A DNA stretch of 64,000 nt from assembly GCA_948099385.1 (NCBI GenBank), contig CANUEZ040000179.1, positions 12,108,001 to 12,172,000 of the forward strand. Reading direction: 5' to 3'. The DNA is from Fasciola hepatica (lineage: Eukaryota; Platyhelminthes; Trematoda; Plagiorchiida; Fasciolidae). Position 1 is the stretch's first letter. The number at the start of each line of letters is the position of its first letter. A program made the position numbers and the translations under genes. The notes under the pieces were generated by a model. It saw nothing but the letters and a program-made list of their open reading frames with translations, was not told where the DNA came from and did no database searches. This document shows positions 1 through 64,000 of this stretch, one piece after another.

Positions 1-344
1 TCTGACTTTATCACACTTCAACTTCATTAGCTTCCCATACATTTGAAAGGAATATATCACTGACGAACTCTTCGTTTACGGTAATTTTGAGCCTATAATT
101 AATAGTGTACATTGTATATCGGCCAAGACTGTTCATTTGCTTCACCGTTTTCAGGTTTTCACGGACAATTCTGTCTCACTTTTTTACTCATAGGGTTTTT
201 TGTCTTATTTTGCCTACTGACAATATTTTGAGTAGTAAGTTGCGAAATATGTTTTCCTCAGGGTGTATTAAGTATTCTTGTTTGCACTACATCTAACCAC
301 AGGCGGAATGAGCCGGAGCCCCATCTTGTTGAAGCTATGTACGG

Positions 345-1135
345 CTGTGTTTTAATTATGACAAGGATTGAAAAAGAATCTGAAGTAACATTTGAAAATG
401 TGGTAAACCATTCTCAGTTCCAGAGAAGAAGTACGGTCCAATTGGGGTCGTACCATGCATGCCGAACCATACCATCACTTTGGGGTTGAAACAATTGTCA
501 CAGGTCTGTGGATTACTGAACGGCGCAGACGATACCTGGAACCCGTCTCCGTGAATTTCGACCCTTAGCTTCAAGGTGGGCGTTGCAGGTCTCTTTCTCA
601 GGGTGCAAACATTTGATTTCATCACACGTAGAAGATGAAAGGCTACCGGACGCGTTTAACAAGACCAATTCAACTTTCTTATTCAGCGACAGGTCCGCAG
701 CGAAGATTGCCTGAAAATGAGATGACTTATCTGAGCTCCACAAGATGCATTGAGCAGATGAACATCGATTGCATCCCTTTCCCTTTGCGTTTTCACTATC
801 ACATGAACCTAGGAAACGCTCAACCCATCTTACGTCGTTGGTCAGCATTCCGTTTGTACCACTCGAGTTATGAAACCATGAACGATCGTGGTGAACACAA
901 TTCGACTTAGCTCATTTGCATTGCTAAATGAAAATTGAGATCACCAAGTGGGTGACTGGTCGAAACCTTAAATTCCTCCAGTTTTTCCGGATTCAATTGA
1001 GCCTTCGTCAGTTTGTACATGATAACGTAACCCTGACTGAGCCGTGAGTATCATTGTTGAGTTTGTGTGTGTGACAAATGAACCAAGTCAGTGTCTGTGC
1101 GTGTTTATGTTGAGAGTAAGAGACTTGAGATTTTC
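345..1135 (-). mobile_element. Mariner-like DNA transposon relic, internally deleted
   Basis: The minus strand encodes KVMVWFGMHGTTPIGPYFF (about 480-415), the block around the second catalytic Asp of mariner/IS630-type transposases. Just upstream is a remnant of the N-terminal helix-turn-helix region; the intervening part is missing. About 790 bp align with 26900-27680. Frameshifts and stops make it inactive. No terminal repeats or target duplication were resolved. Confidence 0.6.
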
Positions 1136-1204
1136 ATTTTTCATTGCCCGCAAACCGTTTCCTTCATCTTGGCACACCCTGTAGAACAGCATACAAAGAT
1201 TCCC

Positions 1205-1350
1205 CTGTGGTGGTTTTGGTTTTTTACCTGCAACTTCGGAGGTCATAGGTCCGAATCCTGCCATCGCTGGTCTTTTTGGTAGTAGATAGTCATCTACAGT
1301 TGCCTGGCTCAGCGCCAAAGCTGGACTGTTGGGACCTTATGCGGTCATCC
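1205..1350 (+). mobile_element. SINE family A, degenerate partial copy
   Basis: Contains a tRNA-like box B (GGTCCGAATCCTG near 1247) followed by a GTTGGGACCTTATG core shared with the other family A copies. The body is shortened and mutated. Confidence 0.5.
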
Positions 1351-1364
1351 ATTGGCCGTTGGTG

Positions 1365-1628
1365 GTTCGAGTGGTTTAAAGTGCTTGCCTACCGCCTCGA
1401 AGGCCTGAGGTTCGATATCCCGCCATCACCGGTTACTTAGGTGATAGACAGTAATCCCCACTGTCATCCGGATCGTTACCACACCTGACCTGTTGGGACC
1501 TTATGTGATTCTTCGCCACTCCAATTTTCAGGGACTGATTGCCGGTTATCCCCAATAATGCAGTGGGCCCTTGTGGCTACGGGGTATGTCTTCCTTCATC
1601 TGCACTTATACGCTAGCATGTAATAAAA
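1365..1628 (+). mobile_element. SINE family A, near full-length copy
   Basis: The tRNA-derived head has box A-like GGTTCGAGTGG and box B-like GGTTCGATATC. The body includes GTTGGGACCTTATGTGATT and CCGGTTATCCCCAATAATGC, and the 3' end reads TACGCTAGCATGTAATA followed by an A-run. Same layout as 9322-9567 and 61115-61305. Confidence 0.75.
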
Positions 1629-1639
1629 AAAATTTCGGT

Positions 1640-1735
1640 GATGTCAGGTTGCCGACTATCCCTGACAGTGCAGAGGGCCTTCAATACGACTAGATATACC
1701 CCTTCCACCCCACTCATACACAAGCATCTAATTAG
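1640..1735 (+). mobile_element. SINE family A, 3' fragment
   Basis: Tail-only copy directly after the preceding SINE: GGTTGCCGACTATCCCTGAC, then CCCCACTCATACACAAGCATC, matching the 3' third of the family. Confidence 0.6.
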
Positions 1736-1799
1736 ACGGATATGCCAGTTGTGGTGACCATCTAGGCGACAGCATTGTTCTATCTGCATCTATGCACCA

Positions 1800-4130
1800 A
1801 TGGAAACTTAAATTACTGAATAACCACAGACCCATCGTTCTTGCAAACATCTATATCTCCCCCTCGTGTCCCGATAATGAGTTTTGCGCAATACTCCGAC
1901 ACGTTCGCTTCAATTCTCCTGGAATATATTGATGTCTCAGTGTCCATAGTGTGCGAAGATTTCAACGGATACTATGTTAGCCTGTTAACCACGCCGAGTT
2001 TATTAAACATTTTGAACTTTCCTACCAGCATGGATGCAAATTTCGATCTACTTTCGTGAAAAGAAAAAAATTATTTCGCGTAATGTATCGCTCTCCTGTT
2101 TAAACTTCTGATCACGCAGTTGTGGAATTTACTCCTACGATCTATAGTAAAACAAACCACAAACTGCTTATACAGAACCGTGATCGTAAACAAAGCACAA
2201 GGAAATGTGACTGTGATTCTCCCACGATACTGAGAGAAACGATTGCACAATCTGATTTTGGCGTATTCTCGCACTCGGATTCGTCGACATACGGTGGTCA
2301 CCTGAGTGGCTATTTAAACTTCCGCTACGATGAATGTTGCCCATGGGAGACCGTTTACATTTGGAGCGACCACTTTTCTTCCTCCAGCCTCAGACGACTA
2401 CATTGAAGGAAGCAATGTGTATATAAATCCAAGGACTACGCATCCGCGATTCCCCTTTAAGTACAGATTAGGACAGCAATAAATAGACTCAACGCGATAT
2501 ATGCTGAACCACTACTGTACAGCAAAAGCTATCGAGAAACAGGAACATGTTAAAGCACCTGCGCGGGATTTCATTTACAGGTCACATGCCAAAGATGGAT
2601 GCAGAACTGTTCAATGAGAGTTTTAATAAAGTCATTTGTCCAGTTTTTGACGTACGTGCGGAAGACAGTTAAACAAGACGGATGCACACTTACTTTAGAC
2701 TGCATGGACGTTTAAAACGAGTTGCTCCAATTGAACACGAAGAAATCTAGTGAACCGGATGTCCTGTGCCAGATAGTAATGGTGGAATGTGCATCCCCAT
2801 TTTTATCTGGGTTATTCCATTTGTACCTGCCCAGAGCAACATCCCCGATTGTTGGAGAATGACTTCGATCACATCCATACCAAACAGGGGCACCTGCAAG
2901 TTCCAGCTTACGGATTTCACATCCATTGTTCTAAGGATATTCAAGAAAGTTTTATGACAAAAGATAATCACTACTAAACTCATTTGACCTTAGCCAGGTT
3001 CCCTATCGCCGTTCATACTCCACTGTGAATGTCCTTGCCTATCTGTCCCATTACATTCTATCATCCCTAGACAAGAAAAGCAAAGCCATATGAATCCTCA
3101 TTTTAGATTACAGTAACAATTTCGGCTGTGTAGGAAGAGGGAAGTTACTCCGCATTGTTTCTGTGAGTCGCGTTCAAACTTCCGCCATTGAGTTATTATC
3201 TAATGACTTTGATAAACGCCAACGGTTTACACACTATCGAGGCAAGGCTTCTTCCCACGCAACCTCAGAGCTGGGTGTTCCACAAGGTACCGTCTTATCA
3301 TCACTTCTTTTCTACGTGCCCATCTACCATGCCCACTTTCGACTACTCATTGGTCAGTAAATATGCTGATGATGTACTGTTTTGTGTACACTACCCCAGT
3401 GACTGATTTTACTTTTCTCCAGCAAGGTGTCGAGTATAGCTGAGTGGTCTTCGAACCACAACTTGACTGTTAACTCCTCCAAACATGCTGGTTTGTTTTT
3501 CTGTCTTCTTAAAGGGGATAGGTACACAAACATGGAAAAATCTACTACACCTGCACGTAATAACAGGAATGACATTCTCCGAGCTACGTCGGTAAAGTCT
3601 TTTGGTATGATTCTAACATGAAATCTGTTATGGTCTGACCACGTTTCCGCCCTTTTTGTAAAAGTTAAGAAACTAACATTTTACATGCTACGTCTTGAGG
3701 AATTTCCCGTACCACTTTGTTTCGGTCAATGCCTTGCGTATGTCTGTATCCTACCAGTTTAGCTTTATAGATCCCTTGTAATCTTTCCCGGACTGATTCC
3801 AAGGGATTTTAAACTTACTTCCAAGTCACTCAAACATATTCCAAGATGCAGCGGCATACCGAGCGGGTGCCTTTCTCAATATTTGTTAACACAATATCCT
3901 AATGTTAGTCACAAACAGTCTGGAAAAATATTAGGTGAAGCGGGTCATCCTCATCATAGCAATCTTGTCAAATGCGTACCGAATTATTTTACTCGGGAAA
4001 GTTACAAACACTTATTCGCTCTTACAAATGCTCACAAATGTTCTGTAATCCCCTATTTTACGCGATTCATAAACAGGCCTGATCAAACCATTTCCGAGTT
4101 AAAGGCCATTCTTTCTTGAATTTCTTTCAT
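1800..4130 (+). mobile_element. CR1/Jockey-type LINE, decayed
   Basis: Non-LTR retrotransposon read from scattered + strand frames. Endonuclease remnant at about 1830-2060 (CEDFNGYYVSLLTTPSLLNI, where GDFN is expected, with G replaced by E). Reverse transcriptase at about 2750-3400 with LGVPQGTVLSSLLF and YADDVLFCVHYP. A thumb-like segment follows (EWSSNHNLTVNSSKHAG) and a C-terminal region near 3883-4119. Many frameshifts and stops separate the blocks, so it is a dead copy. It lies upstream of the first recognised RARS2 exon. Confidence 0.75.
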
Positions 4131-4483
4131 ATATGATCGGTCACAATGTGTTGTATGATTGCGTGACAGCTGAATATTCATCTCTCGGGGTGCATAAAGC
4201 GTTTACCTAACTTGACTTGAAAGATGAAACCATTGCCGGTTGGCCTGTAGCCCAAGATCCATGGTTTTTGCTGGACCAAGCTGATGGCTAAAAAAAATCG
4301 ACTGTTTGATCCGTGCCATTACTGGCCCATAAATTTCCTCATTGTCTTTACCGTTGTAATGTCACGGGATGGTCATCACAGTTCGTGTTCTGAAGATAGC
4401 AGTGGCATGATATGATGAATAGCGCAGGTTGTTCATTTTTTGCTTTGTACATAAATTACTAATCCTCTAACATTTTATTTCAG
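4131..4483. other. Sequence between CR1 relic and first coding-like stretch
   Basis: I see no element or exon here apart from the pyrimidine-rich acceptor region just before 4484. Upstream RARS2 exons were not found in 1-4483. Confidence 0.5.
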
Positions 4484-4605
4484 CTCCATCCTGCAATGTA
4501 CCAGCCAAGATGCGACCACTGAACTTCTCGGATTTGATAAAAAAGCGTCCTCACTTTCAGTTCAATAGAAAATACAGTGGCATTCAAAGCGCGTCATGAA
4601 AGTAG
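4484..4605 (+). other. RARS2: Coding-like stretch upstream of exon 1; probable RARS2 exon(s), structure unresolved
   Basis: A good acceptor (branch-like CTAAC, pyrimidine tract, CAG) ends at 4483. One frame reads ENTVAFKARHE at 4567-4599, which resembles the segment just before exon 1 in the RARS2 family (human TVNFKINRE). Another frame is open from 4485 to a TAG at 4566. No single splice model joins these to exon 1 in phase with a normal intron: donor GTAGGT at 4602 gives a 42-bp intron in the wrong frame for VAFKARHE, while donor GTTCAC at 4606 with acceptor CAG at 4628-4630 gives the right phase but an intron of only 25 bp. A sequence error or micro-intron is possible. Confidence 0.35.
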
Positions 4606-4643
4606 GTTCACTGGCCCCATTGCTAAACAGTTTTCTCTTACAG

Positions 4644-64000
<59,357 letters not shown>

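Overview
This window is eukaryotic nuclear DNA, most likely from a parasitic flatworm (a digenean trematode). I infer that from the mobile-element repertoire (RTE-type and CR1-type LINEs, Penelope-like elements with GIY-YIG endonucleases, a CsRn1-type Gypsy element, mariner relics, tRNA-derived SINEs) and from very large introns filled with those elements. The species is not determined by the sequence.

The host content is one gene on the + strand running through almost the whole window. Ten exons between 4644 and 64000 encode a mitochondrial-type arginyl-tRNA synthetase (RARS2). Exons: 4644-4738, 4807-4946, 8597-8673, 12617-12745, 18598-18704, 24064-24168, 37629-37764, 44997-45141, 59040-59310, 63867-64000 (cut by the window end). 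Each boundary has GT/AG, codon phase is consistent across all nine junctions, and the joined product of about 446 residues follows the RARS2 family in order. Roughly 100 N-terminal residues lie upstream (a coding-like stretch at 4484-4605 is unresolved) and about 70-80 C-terminal residues lie beyond the window. Introns are 68 bp and then about 3.7, 3.9, 5.9, 5.4, 13.5, 7.2, 13.9 and 4.6 kb.

Layout: 1-4480 holds a mariner relic, a SINE cluster and a decayed CR1 LINE. Intron 2 (4947-8596) has two antisense Penelope-like elements, one split by a solo LTR and one ending 29 nt before exon 3. Introns 3-5 carry a (TA)n tract, RTE LINEs on both strands and SINEs. Intron 6 (24169-37628) has mariner relics, an inverted repeat, a CR1 and an RTE fragment abutting head to head, a triplet-repeat tract and a solo LTR. 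Intron 7 has two more solo LTRs, a second (TA)n tract and RTE/SINE remnants. Intron 8 (45142-59039) holds a decayed Penelope-like element, another with an inverted partial copy, and a CR1 LINE split by an LTR retrotransposon. Intron 9 has a SINE, a solo LTR and an RTE 3' fragment.

Two things stand out. The RARS2 exons are small and scattered among much more conspicuous transposon ORFs. There is also a family of TG...CA solo LTRs, several with exact 5-bp target-site duplications, whose internal region I do not see in the window.
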